Source: VFKI01 sp964647825
GTDB lineage: Bacteria; Pseudomonadota; Gammaproteobacteria; DSM-16500
DNA length: 42,475 bases
Direction of reading: 5' to 3'
NCBI GenBank assembly: GCA_964647825.1
Contig: CAZYJL010000011.1
Span: 1 to 42,475 of the forward strand
Notes under the pieces: model-generated
Seen by the model: only the letters and a program-made list of their open reading frames with translations
Told to the model about the DNA's origin: nothing
Database searches by the model: none
Position numbers and translations under genes: made by a program
In this document: positions 33,998 to 41,688 of the stretch, one piece after another
Layout of the letters: each line of letters opens with the position of its first letter
Position numbering within the stretch: the first letter of the stretch is position 1

Positions 33998-34120
33998 CTA
34001 GTAGACTGATTCATACATTTTGTCTATTTTGTCATCCTGCGGGATCCAGAGAAACACTCATATAAACTGGATACCGCGCATAAAGCGCGGTGTGACAGAA
34101 TAAATGAATCAGTTTACAAG
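33998..34120. repeat. Composite REP-pair element, copy 2 (123 bp)
   Basis: Imperfect terminal inverted repeats (CTAGTAGACTGATTCAT left; CTTGTAAACTGATTCAT on the other strand at the right) enclose two REP-like hairpins. These are GTCATCCTGCGGGATCCAG at 34031-34049 and CTGGATACCGCGC...GCGCGGTGTGAC at 34067-34096. The spacer AGAAACACTCATATAAA matches, reversed, the spacer of copy 1 at 19569. Confidence 0.78.
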
Positions 34121-34154
34121 TACCTAATAAATTATATGAAAAGGTAACAGATCG

Positions 34155-34898
34155 GTGGGGGGATTTTTTTCTATTTCAGAAACAAACACTGTGCATCTTT
34201 GGCAAGTCGATAGCACGTTATTACAACCCCATACAGCAAAACTGATACATAGTCTCAACCCAGAAGAGCGAGAACGCGCAGCACGTTTTCTTGCTCCCTT
34301 ACACCGCGATCGCTTTATTATCGCACGCAGTTTGTTACGCCAGATCTTATGTTTCTATACACAGCAACCAGCAGAGACCCTTATTCTTCAAAAAGGTCCT
34401 CATGAAAAACCTTTTTTAGACCCGCACAGTACAAAAATCACATTTAATCTCTCACACTCTGATAACCAAATTATTTACGCGATTGGAAACACGATTGATC
34501 TCGGTATTGATATTGAAAAAATGCGTGACACCATTGATTTTGCGATTGCAAAACGTTTTTTCGCAAAAGAAGAATATCAAAAGCTGGACACTTTACCACT
34601 AACAGAAAAAATGCCAGCTTTTTATCGCTTTTGGACAGGCAAAGAAGCTGTCATCAAAATGACAGGCGAAGGCATTTTTGCTAATTTATCAGAGTTTTTT
34701 TTAGATGAGACAAAAGAAAAGCAAACTATTTTGCTAAAAAAAAATCGCAAGTGTCATCTGCAATTTTTAACTGCACCAACAGCTCCCTATCAGGCGGCAC
34801 TCGCTACACCTGAACCGGTTGAAATTACCGCGTGTTGGCGCTTGAATGAACATGTTAACCCAGAGAAAGTTCAATCTTTATGTTTTTCTCCAAAATAA
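34155..34898 (+). CDS. Sfp-type 4'-phosphopantetheinyl transferase
   Basis: The 247-aa product carries the Sfp/AcpT-type motifs: LHRDRFIIARSLLRQIL, GPHEKPFL, FNLSHSDNQIIYAI, the Mg-binding LGIDIEKMRD, and FYRFWTGKEAVIKMTGEGI. These enzymes transfer phosphopantetheine from CoA to carrier proteins. The ~240-aa two-domain form generally serves polyketide or peptide synthetases, whereas housekeeping AcpS is about 125 aa. The start is GTG with AAGGTAA nine bases upstream. The gene has no biosynthetic neighbours. Its 3' end overlaps a convergent small gene by 28 nt. Confidence 0.9.
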   Translation: MGGFFSISETNTVHLWQVDSTLLQPHTAKLIHSLNPEERERAARFLAPLHRDRFIIARSLLRQILCFYTQQPAETLILQKGPHEKPFLDPHSTKITFNLSHSDNQIIYAIGNTIDLGIDIEKMRDTIDFAIAKRFFAKEEYQKLDTLPLTEKMPAFYRFWTGKEAVIKMTGEGIFANLSEFFLDETKEKQTILLKKNRKCHLQFLTAPTAPYQAALATPEPVEITACWRLNEHVNPEKVQSLCFSPK

Positions 34899-35119
34899 TA
34901 ACCAATAATCAATGTCGCAATAGGGGGTAAAACGGTTTTACACGCATCAAAAATCGCATTATCGTGGGTAATCACCGTCACCAACATCCCCACTAAAAAA
35001 AGTAACGCAAGACCCGATAAAATACTTTTAGCAAAGGATAATCGATGCACCGGCGTTACTTTTTGTTCTTTGAGTGGGGAAATTGTTGTAATTATTTCGC
35101 TATCCCTGTCTTCAATCAT
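34871..35119 (-). CDS. Small two-helix membrane protein, unknown
   Basis: The 82-aa product has a polar N-terminus and two hydrophobic segments (ILSGLALLFLVGMLVTVI and VLPPIATLIIGYYFG), ending GEKHKD. No family is recognised; holin-like and stress membrane proteins can look like this. AGGAATTTCT before the ATG is a reasonable ribosome-binding site, which supports a real gene. Its last 28 nt overlap the 3' end of the phosphopantetheinyl transferase gene on the other strand. Confidence 0.65.
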   Translation of the reverse strand: MIEDRDSEIITTISPLKEQKVTPVHRLSFAKSILSGLALLFLVGMLVTVITHDNAIFDACKTVLPPIATLIIGYYFGEKHKD

Positions 35120-35138
35120 AGAAATTCCTGTTTTGCTG

Positions 35139-35322
35139 TAACTACTCAGATAGTCAAGATTTTTTAACTTGACTGACCGCCATTACTAAACAGCAGGTTG
35201 CATTTTACCAATAAAAATGCGCCTCATAAATCATGAAAGGGCGCAGCGATGATAATGTGCGGTCTCTGCGCGACCCGTGTTATGCAGTCAAGTTAAAAAT
35301 TCTTGACTACCTGAGTCGTGAC
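35139..35322 (+). repeat. Long-hairpin intergenic element, copy C (184 bp)
   Basis: The left end is GTAACTACTCAGATAGTCAA; the right end on the other strand is GTCACGACTCAGGTAGTCAA. Pairing continues through the T-run to AACTTGACTG. The core is the same subtype as copy B (GACCGCCAT..., TTGCATTTTACCAATAAAAA, CGTGTTATGCAGTCAAG) in the opposite orientation. It is the only copy not abutting a stop codon: it lies between two minus-strand small genes. Confidence 0.85.
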
Positions 35323-35360
35323 GTTTTGTTTTTATGCCCCCTCGACACACTTTTATTTTT

Positions 35361-35582
35361 TTATTCCATGCCTGTAATAATAATTTCGCGTTTTTCGCCA
35401 TCTTTTGTTTCAATAATAATGCGATCGCCTTTTTCAACATGTCGTGTCAATGCATGCACAATCCCAACGGAACGTCGAACAGTATCAGATACACTAGGCG
35501 CATGAATCTTTTGCTGCACCTCATTTAATTCACGGATCGTCTGATCTTGCATTTTAACTTGTATCAACTTTGCAGTTTGCAT
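35361..35582 (-). CDS. Small protein with possible ribbon-helix-helix fold
   Basis: The 73-aa product (MQTAKLIQVKMQDQTIRELN, then SVSDTVRRSVGIVHAL and GDRIIIETKDGEKREIIITG) has a strand-helix-helix pattern like CopG/Arc DNA-binding proteins, with a beta-hairpin-like tail. It would be a dimeric repressor or antitoxin-like protein if correct. No toxin gene is adjacent. GAGGATAG lies about eight bases before the ATG, a good site. Function is not assigned. Confidence 0.7.
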   Translation of the reverse strand: MQTAKLIQVKMQDQTIRELNEVQQKIHAPSVSDTVRRSVGIVHALTRHVEKGDRIIIETKDGEKREIIITGME

Positions 35583-35869
35583 AGCCTATCCTCGTAATGA
35601 CATTACACTGACAAACGTCAGTTTAACGTAATACCTAAGAAATGCATACCTACTGACTACACATACTTGCCCCATTGCATAGTTGACTGGCATAGACATC
35701 ACTAAGCTATTTTTGATGTTATAGCGCAACTTCACGCGCTTTTTTTTAAATTAATCAATCTAATCATATAGATATAAAAAATTAAACGAAATCACTTTCT
35801 TTGCCACATTGTCTGTAATTAGGCTTATACTACTTATATAGGATAAAAATAAACCAAAGAGGTATCGAT

Positions 35870-36232
35870 ATGACTGCGATCCATATCACCATCCGCGATA
35901 TGCCCGACTCTCTCTCACTCAAAGAAACCATTCGTCGAAAAGCAGAAAAACTCAGCCAATATTTTTCAAAAATCCACCAATGTCGTATTGTGTTATGCAT
36001 GCCGCAAAAGCACCAACATCAAGGTAAGTTATATAGCTTACGTATTGAGCTAACAGCTCCCGGCAAGGAATTTGCTGTAAGCCATAAGCTCAATGAAAAC
36101 ATTGGTATTGCAATCCGTGACGCATTCGATGCCTTGCGCCGACAATTAGAAGATTTTGCCCAAAAACAACGGCAACGTTATCGGCAACGCCATGCTCGCC
36201 GCATAAATGGATTTGCCATGAAAAATGCCTAA
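35870..36232 (+). CDS. hpf: HPF/RaiA-family ribosome-associated factor
   Basis: The 120-aa protein has the beta-alpha-beta-beta-beta-alpha pattern of short hibernation factors (IHITIRDMPDSLSLKETIRRKAEKL, CRIVLCMPQ, LYSLRIELTAPGKEFAV, IRDAFDALRRQLEDF). A basic tail (QRQRYRQRHARRINGF) is suited to rRNA contact. Such proteins bind the 30S decoding centre and inactivate ribosomes under stress. RaiA/HPF cannot be separated by sequence alone. AAGAGG lies seven bases before the ATG. Confidence 0.85.
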   Translation: MTAIHITIRDMPDSLSLKETIRRKAEKLSQYFSKIHQCRIVLCMPQKHQHQGKLYSLRIELTAPGKEFAVSHKLNENIGIAIRDAFDALRRQLEDFAQKQRQRYRQRHARRINGFAMKNA

Positions 36233-36430
36233 ATTAACAATGCAGTGATTGCAACCAACTAGATGGCCGAACCCGGCTTTCATTGGTCTCTTCCCCATCA
36301 TTCCGCGAAATTGTGATCATAAATGCGTAGAAAACTTCCTTTCTTTGCAAAAAAAGATCGCTTTATATAACATAACACGCTATTTTTAAACACAGTTTAC
36401 TTCAATTGTTCACGTACACGAGAGGAAGGC

Positions 36431-37843
36431 ATGCAAAACGGCAAAGGGTTGACGCTGTTCACCCTTATTTTACTGATTACAGGTGCTGTTGACAGTATTC
36501 GCAACCTGCCTGCCGCGGCTCTGTTTGGCCCCTCTCTCATTTTTACCTTTTTGATCGCTGCTTTCATATTTCTTATTCCAGCCGCCCTAATTTCAGCACA
36601 ACTTGCAGCACGACCCGGTACTGCGCACGGTGTTTATCATTGGACGCGCGCTGCACTTGGCGATCATTTCGCTTTTATCGCTATTTGGTTGCAATGGGTA
36701 AGTAATTTAGTTTGGTTCCCAACCATTTTGTCTTTTATTGGGGGCGCACTCGCATGGCTGATATCCCCCACACTCGCACAAAATAAACTATGGCTTGTTA
36801 GCATTATTCTCAGTTTATTCTGGAGTGTCACATTTATTAATTTAAGAGGTATTCGTGTTTCTGCTTGGTTTGCCAGTTTCTGCGCGATTACTGGCTTAAT
36901 TATTCCTGTCGTTGTCATTCTTATTTTAACAGGTTTATGGCTACTCTCTGGGAAACCATTACATATTCATTTCACCATGCATAATACAGTGCCTAATCCT
37001 CTTAATCCACAAAGCTGGGTATCCCTTACTGCTATTATGACATCGTTCCTCGGTATAGAACTCGCTGCGGTGCATGCACGCGATATTGCAAATCCACAAA
37101 AGAATTTTCCACGCGCACTGGGTCTCTCGGTGATTGTTATTTTAGTAACAATGATCACAGGGTCACTGGCGATTGCAATTGTCTTGCCACAAAATGAAAT
37201 CAGTTTAGTGAACGGTGTTTTACAAGCATTTAGCCATTTCTTTGCTGTTTGGCATCTCGCCCCACTCATGCCCATTATGACTGGCATGATTATTATTGGC
37301 AGTATTGGCGGCATTATCAGTTGGACAATTTCACCTGCCCGGGGTTTATTACAAGCAGGCGAAGCAAATTATTTACCGCCTTTCTTACGTACGCTAAATC
37401 GTCACGGCGTTGCCCGCAATTTACTCATCACCCAAGCAATGTTAGTTACTTTATTTTGTCTAGCGTTTCTGGTGATGCCAAGCATCAATGGCTCATACTG
37501 GTTATTAACTTCATTAAACACCCAACTCTATACACTCATGTATGTTATTTTATTTATTGGTGCATTCAAAATGGCACGCGACAATACATTAACACCTACC
37601 TCAGGATTTACTATCCCTGGTGGAAAATGGGGATTAAGTATCGTTTGCGTGATAGGATTATTTGGTTGCATCCTCACAGAAGTGATTGGCTTTTTACCGC
37701 CCGAGACAATCAACACAGGTAGTGCGATGCATTATGAAATGATATTCGTAACGAGCATGATTATTTTATTACTGCCTGCACTACTTTTATGTCTTTATCG
37801 TGACAAAAGAGAGAAAATAGCACTGAGCCCTAATATAGTTTAA
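36431..37843 (+). CDS. APC-superfamily amino-acid permease or antiporter
   Basis: The 470-aa membrane protein has about twelve hydrophobic helices. The N-terminal ITGAVDSIRNLPAAALFGPS, RPGTAHGVYHWTRAALGDHF, the FLGIELAAVHARDIANPQKNFPRAL-type segment (the conserved helix 6 region) and ISWTISPARGLLQAGEANYL-type sequence match the glutamate:GABA antiporter group. The substrate is not known. AGAGGAAGGC before the ATG is a strong site. The stop is 27 nt before phaA, so the two are probably co-transcribed. Confidence 0.88.
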   Translation: MQNGKGLTLFTLILLITGAVDSIRNLPAAALFGPSLIFTFLIAAFIFLIPAALISAQLAARPGTAHGVYHWTRAALGDHFAFIAIWLQWVSNLVWFPTILSFIGGALAWLISPTLAQNKLWLVSIILSLFWSVTFINLRGIRVSAWFASFCAITGLIIPVVVILILTGLWLLSGKPLHIHFTMHNTVPNPLNPQSWVSLTAIMTSFLGIELAAVHARDIANPQKNFPRALGLSVIVILVTMITGSLAIAIVLPQNEISLVNGVLQAFSHFFAVWHLAPLMPIMTGMIIIGSIGGIISWTISPARGLLQAGEANYLPPFLRTLNRHGVARNLLITQAMLVTLFCLAFLVMPSINGSYWLLTSLNTQLYTLMYVILFIGAFKMARDNTLTPTSGFTIPGGKWGLSIVCVIGLFGCILTEVIGFLPPETINTGSAMHYEMIFVTSMIILLLPALLLCLYRDKREKIALSPNIV

Positions 37844-37870
37844 GGACATTATTCACAATAGGAAAAGAAA

Positions 37871-39052
37871 ATGCAGAAGGATGCTGTTGTCATTGTTGCG
37901 ATTGCGCGCACACCACAAGGTAATTTGTCAGGCTGCTTAAAAGACTTCACTGCACCACAATTGGGTGCCGCCGTATTACGTGCATTAATACAAAAAACCG
38001 CACTTCCACCAGATAGTATTGAAGAAGTCATGATGGGTTGCATTTTATCTGCCGGCATTGGTCAAGCACCCGCTAGACAAGCGGCGCTGCTTGCTGATTT
38101 ATCTAACCATACGCCATGCACAACCATCAATAAAATGTGTGGGTCCGGTATGAAAACCATCATGTTAGCCCGTGATGCAATTCTCAGCGGATCGCGTGAT
38201 TGTATTCTCGCGGGTGGCATGGAAAGCATGACGCAAGCGCCTTATCTTTTACCACACGCACGCAGCGGTTTTCGATTGGGACATGCAGCCTGTATCGATC
38301 ATCTCATGTGTGATGGTTTAGAAAATGCTGCAGATAAAAAACCGATGGGCTATTTCGCAGATCTTTGCGCACAAACAGAAAACATCAGTCGAGCAAAACA
38401 AGATGCTTTTGCACTCACCTCATTTGAACGTGCTCGCACAGCGATTCAAAAAAAATATTTTTCCCGTGAAATTACTCCACTTTCGCAACAAATACGTACT
38501 GGCACGCAAATCATCGATACAGATGAACACCCCAACTCTGTCATGATTGAAAAACTCACGCAATTAAAACCTATCTTTATGGAAAACGGGACCGTCACGG
38601 CGGGCAATGCTTCATCGATTGCCGATGGGGCCGCTGCTGTTTTAGTAATGAGTGAAAAAAAAGCTCACGCCCTTGGTTTAACGCCATTAGCACGTATTAT
38701 TGGCCAAAGTACACACGCACAATCACCCGAAACGTTTACCACTGCGCCTATTCACGCCATTAAAAAATTATTACATCAAATTCATTGGGATATGAAAACG
38801 ATCGATTTATTTGAAATTAACGAAGCATTTGCCGTTGTGACACTTGCTGCCATGCAAGCGCTTGCGATTCCTCACGAAAAACTGAATATTCATGGAGGTG
38901 CGTGTGCACTTGGTCATCCCATTGGTGCAAGTGGTGCACGTATTGTGGTGACATTACTCGCTGCATTACAGCAACACGGTTTAAAACGTGGCGTTGCGGC
39001 ATTATGCATTGGTGGCGGTGAAGCCACGGCAATTGCTTTTGAGACACTATAA
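37871..39052 (+). CDS. phaA: Acetyl-CoA C-acetyltransferase (PhaA/AtoB type)
   Basis: The 393-aa thiolase condenses two acetyl-CoA to acetoacetyl-CoA. It shows the acylated Cys in INKMCGSGMK (Cys90), GGMESMTQAPYLLP, NEAFAVVTLAAMQ, HGGACALGHPIGASGARI (catalytic His) and the second active-site Cys in CIGGGEA. Length and motifs are those of biosynthetic thiolases, and with phaB and phaR it supports a polyhydroxybutyrate pathway; a degradative role (atoB) is possible. It follows the APC gene by 27 nt. The ATG is preceded by AGGAAAAGAAA. Confidence 0.92.
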   Translation: MQKDAVVIVAIARTPQGNLSGCLKDFTAPQLGAAVLRALIQKTALPPDSIEEVMMGCILSAGIGQAPARQAALLADLSNHTPCTTINKMCGSGMKTIMLARDAILSGSRDCILAGGMESMTQAPYLLPHARSGFRLGHAACIDHLMCDGLENAADKKPMGYFADLCAQTENISRAKQDAFALTSFERARTAIQKKYFSREITPLSQQIRTGTQIIDTDEHPNSVMIEKLTQLKPIFMENGTVTAGNASSIADGAAAVLVMSEKKAHALGLTPLARIIGQSTHAQSPETFTTAPIHAIKKLLHQIHWDMKTIDLFEINEAFAVVTLAAMQALAIPHEKLNIHGGACALGHPIGASGARIVVTLLAALQQHGLKRGVAALCIGGGEATAIAFETL

Positions 39053-39068
39053 TTTATTTAAATAAATT

Positions 39069-39251
39069 GTCACCTCAGAGGAGGGCATGTTGAACGACTT
39101 AACTGACCGCAACAGCCAAACAGCTAACTGCATTTTATTGATAAAAGTACGCTTCATGTCATCAGAAAAGACATGGCTTTAATCACTTACAACAGCTGAT
39201 GGGCAACTGATATGCAGTAAAGTCGTTCAACACGCCCTCCTCTGAGGTGAC
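39069..39251 (+). repeat. Long-hairpin intergenic element, copy D (183 bp)
   Basis: Both ends read GTCACCTCAGAGGAGGGC, followed by A/G TGTTGAACGACTT on each arm. The arms pair over about 35 bp with two or three mismatches. The core has GACCGCAACAGCCAAACAGC, TGCATTTTATTGATAAAAG and ends ACTGATATGCA, the subtype of copies A and E. It lies between phaA and the LOV-GGDEF gene. Confidence 0.87.
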
Positions 39252-39296
39252 AATAAATTATTTTTTAATACGGAAAATTGATCAGGGAGATCATCT

Positions 39297-40202
39297 ATGT
39301 CGCAACAAAAAACAACTCACGAATTTATTGATCCTATGCTAGCGATGCAAGCACTTGATAACGCAAACGATGGCATCACAATATCCGATATGAACTTACC
39401 CGATCAACCGCTGATTTTCGTCAATAAAGCATTCGAACAAATGACCGGTTATACCAGTGCCGAAGTCATTGGGAAAAATTGTCGTTTTTTACAAGGTGAT
39501 GTACATGATGCGCAAGCACTTGAAGTTATCCGTGAAGCCATCAAAAGTCAAACTGCTTGCCGTGTTGTTATAAAAAACTTTACAAAACAAGGCACCCCAT
39601 TCTGGAATGAGTTAAGTCTTGCGCCGATTCAAAATGGTGAAAAGAAAACACGGTATTATGTTGGCGTACAAAAAAATATTACTTCTGAAATCATGCAAAA
39701 AGAAAAAATTATTTATCTCGCACAACATGATGATTTAACTGGCTTATACAATTACCGTGGTTTTTTCAATCATGCGCACGAACTATTAGAAAAAGCAAAT
39801 AGTTTAAATTTAAATATCGGCATTGGCGTGGTGGATATCGATTATTTTAAACATATCAACGATACCAAAGGTCATTTATATGGTAATAATATTTTAAAAA
39901 TGCTTTCCAATGAATTTCTAAGCCAATTTAGTAAAGAAGATGTGATTTCACGTTTAGGTGGGGATGAATTCTTTTTTACTGTTATTTTACAAGACAATCA
40001 ACCGGATTGGTTTTACCGTAAAATTCGCGAGTCCGTACAAAATGTCAACTCTGTTTTAGCTGGTTCACAACGCATTTCTGTCAGCGCTGGCTTTCATGCA
40101 GAATTAGCAAGAGATACGTCACAACTCGATGATCTCATTCGTAAAGCAGATAATATTATGTATCAAAACAAGAAAAAACATCATACAAACAAGGAAAAAT
40201 AA
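39297..40202 (+). CDS. LOV (PAS)-GGDEF putative blue-light diguanylate cyclase
   Basis: The 301-aa protein has an N-terminal PAS domain of LOV type (~15-130) and a GGDEF domain (~138-298). LOV signatures are FVNKAFEQMTGYTSAEVIG, the photoadduct motif GKNCRFLQG (Cys62), and YYVGVQKNIT with the conserved Gln. GGDEF signatures are DDLTGLYNYRGF, VVDIDYFKHINDTKGHLYGN and the intact RLGGDEF. Blue light would form a Cys-FMN adduct and alter c-di-GMP synthesis. No RxxD product-inhibition site is seen. AGGGAGA lies before the ATG. Convergent pilT follows across element copy E, so a link to pilus behaviour is possible but only positional. Confidence 0.92.
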   Translation: MSQQKTTHEFIDPMLAMQALDNANDGITISDMNLPDQPLIFVNKAFEQMTGYTSAEVIGKNCRFLQGDVHDAQALEVIREAIKSQTACRVVIKNFTKQGTPFWNELSLAPIQNGEKKTRYYVGVQKNITSEIMQKEKIIYLAQHDDLTGLYNYRGFFNHAHELLEKANSLNLNIGIGVVDIDYFKHINDTKGHLYGNNILKMLSNEFLSQFSKEDVISRLGGDEFFFTVILQDNQPDWFYRKIRESVQNVNSVLAGSQRISVSAGFHAELARDTSQLDDLIRKADNIMYQNKKKHHTNKEK

Positions 40203-40203
40203 A

Positions 40204-40390
40204 GTAACAGCTCAATGGGGGCATTGTTTGATGACTTGACTGACCGCAACAGCCAAACAGCTAACTGCGTTTTAGTGATAAAAGTACGCTTCATGAAATC
40301 AGAAAAGGCATGGCTTTGATCACCTACAACAGATGATGGGCAACTGATATGCAATCAAATCATCAAACAATACCCCCACTGAGCTATTAC
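40204..40390 (+). repeat. Long-hairpin intergenic element, copy E (187 bp)
   Basis: Left end GTAACAGCTCAATGGGGGCA, right end on the other strand GTAATAGCTCAGTGGGGGTA; both continue as TTGTTTGATGA and end in TTGAYTG. The core is nearly identical to that of copy D. It fills the gap between the convergent LOV-GGDEF and pilT genes, 1 nt from one stop and 16 nt from the other. Confidence 0.87.
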
Positions 40391-40406
40391 AAAATAAATA
40401 AATCTA

Positions 40407-41417
40407 TTAATAACAAAAATCGGGGGATAACAGTTGTTTTTCCGACAATTCTTGCAAAAATTGTGAAAGCGAACACATACCAGATGCGCGATTTGTTTGA
40501 ATCACATTATTCATTTGCGCAATTTTATCTTCACGAATCAAATGTCGAATGGCCGGTGTTGCTAACATAATTTCAAAAGCGGCAATACGACCTCTGGTTG
40601 CTCGTGGCACTAATATTTGTGAAATGACCGCACGCAATGATTCAGACAACATGGTACGCACCGTTTGTTTTTCGCTAGCTGCAAACACATCAATGATCCG
40701 TGTTATCACACCAGTTGCAGAATGTGTGTGCAACGTCGCCATGACCAGATGCCCTGTTTCAGCAGCAGTTAACGCCAAACGAATGGTTTCTGCATCACGT
40801 AATTCTCCCAATAAAATAACATCAGGATCTTGCCGTAATGCAGCACGCAATGCAGATGCCATATTTTTTGTCTCACGTGAAACTTGTCTTTGATTAATTA
40901 AACTTTTTTTATTCGTATGCACAAATTCAATAGGATCTTCAATAGTAATAATATGATAAGATTTTTGCGTATTGAGATAATCCACCATTGCTGCAAGTGT
41001 CGTACTTTTCCCTGATCCCGTGGGCCCTGTCACAAGAATTAATCCATTCGGATAGTTCACAATTTCTCTAAAAATAGCTGGCAAAAATAAATCTGCAAAA
41101 GAAGGAATACTGCTTGGAATCATACGAAAAACGGCAGCAATGCCTAAGCGTTGCCGAAACACATGACCCCGAAAATGCCCTAATGAGGGAATCGTAAAAG
41201 AAAAATCAACTTCTTGCCGTGCCGCTAATTTTTTTTGCTGCAACGTGCTCAGCTGTTTATCTAATAATTTTTGAATACATTTGGCAGTGAATAACGGTAG
41301 ATTTGTCATTCGAATTAACTGCCCATCTATTCGGAATAGCGGCGGCATATCGGGTGCAAGATGCAAATCGGATGCATGTTGCACTACTGCCAGCGTCAGC
41401 AATTCTTCCAATAACAT
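40407..41417 (-). CDS. pilT: Type IV pilus retraction ATPase PilT
   Basis: The ~336-aa ATPase has the PilT N-domain (LLTLAVVQHASDLHLAPDM), Walker A GPTGSGKST near residues 131-139, the Asp box IITIEDPIEFVH, Walker B DPDVILLGELRD (PilT normally GEMRD), and the His box TAAETGHLVMATLHTHSA. It drives pilus disassembly for twitching. The conserved PilT AIRNLIRE-like motif is present as AIRHLIRED. A PilU-type role is less likely given length. The frame opens at GTG 41420, but AGGAG sits eight bases before ATG 41417, which I chose. No other pil gene is in the window. Confidence 0.9.
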   Translation of the reverse strand: MLLEELLTLAVVQHASDLHLAPDMPPLFRIDGQLIRMTNLPLFTAKCIQKLLDKQLSTLQQKKLAARQEVDFSFTIPSLGHFRGHVFRQRLGIAAVFRMIPSSIPSFADLFLPAIFREIVNYPNGLILVTGPTGSGKSTTLAAMVDYLNTQKSYHIITIEDPIEFVHTNKKSLINQRQVSRETKNMASALRAALRQDPDVILLGELRDAETIRLALTAAETGHLVMATLHTHSATGVITRIIDVFAASEKQTVRTMLSESLRAVISQILVPRATRGRIAAFEIMLATPAIRHLIREDKIAQMNNVIQTNRASGMCSLSQFLQELSEKQLLSPDFCY

Positions 41418-41688
41418 CACGACATCTCCTGTTCTGATGCAACAAAAAAATGCATCGATACTAAATGCAGTTAATTCAGAAAAAAATTTTTAGCAGATTG
41501 AATGTCGAATGAAATCATTCATTACAAATAATCATGAGAAATAAAAAATTAGATGAAATCAACACTATTAAGAGAACACGGTATTCTTTATGAAATTAAA
41601 AGAAATACCGTGTTTTTAGATTGATGCAATGATCTATTCAGTGATGCTAAATAGATTATTTAGAAACACGCTTTAAACTATCTTAAAA

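Noticed and set aside
23122..40390. Interpretation of the 184-bp elements as integron attC sites
   Set aside because: They are imperfectly palindromic and variable as attC sites are, but I see no GTTRRRY core at the ends, no cassette-like spacing or orientation, and the flanking genes are housekeeping genes on both strands.
40204..40390. tRNA-like word TAGCTCAGTGGG at the element ends
   Set aside because: It resembles a tRNA D-arm, but no acceptor stem, anticodon arm or T-arm follows, so it is a coincidental match.
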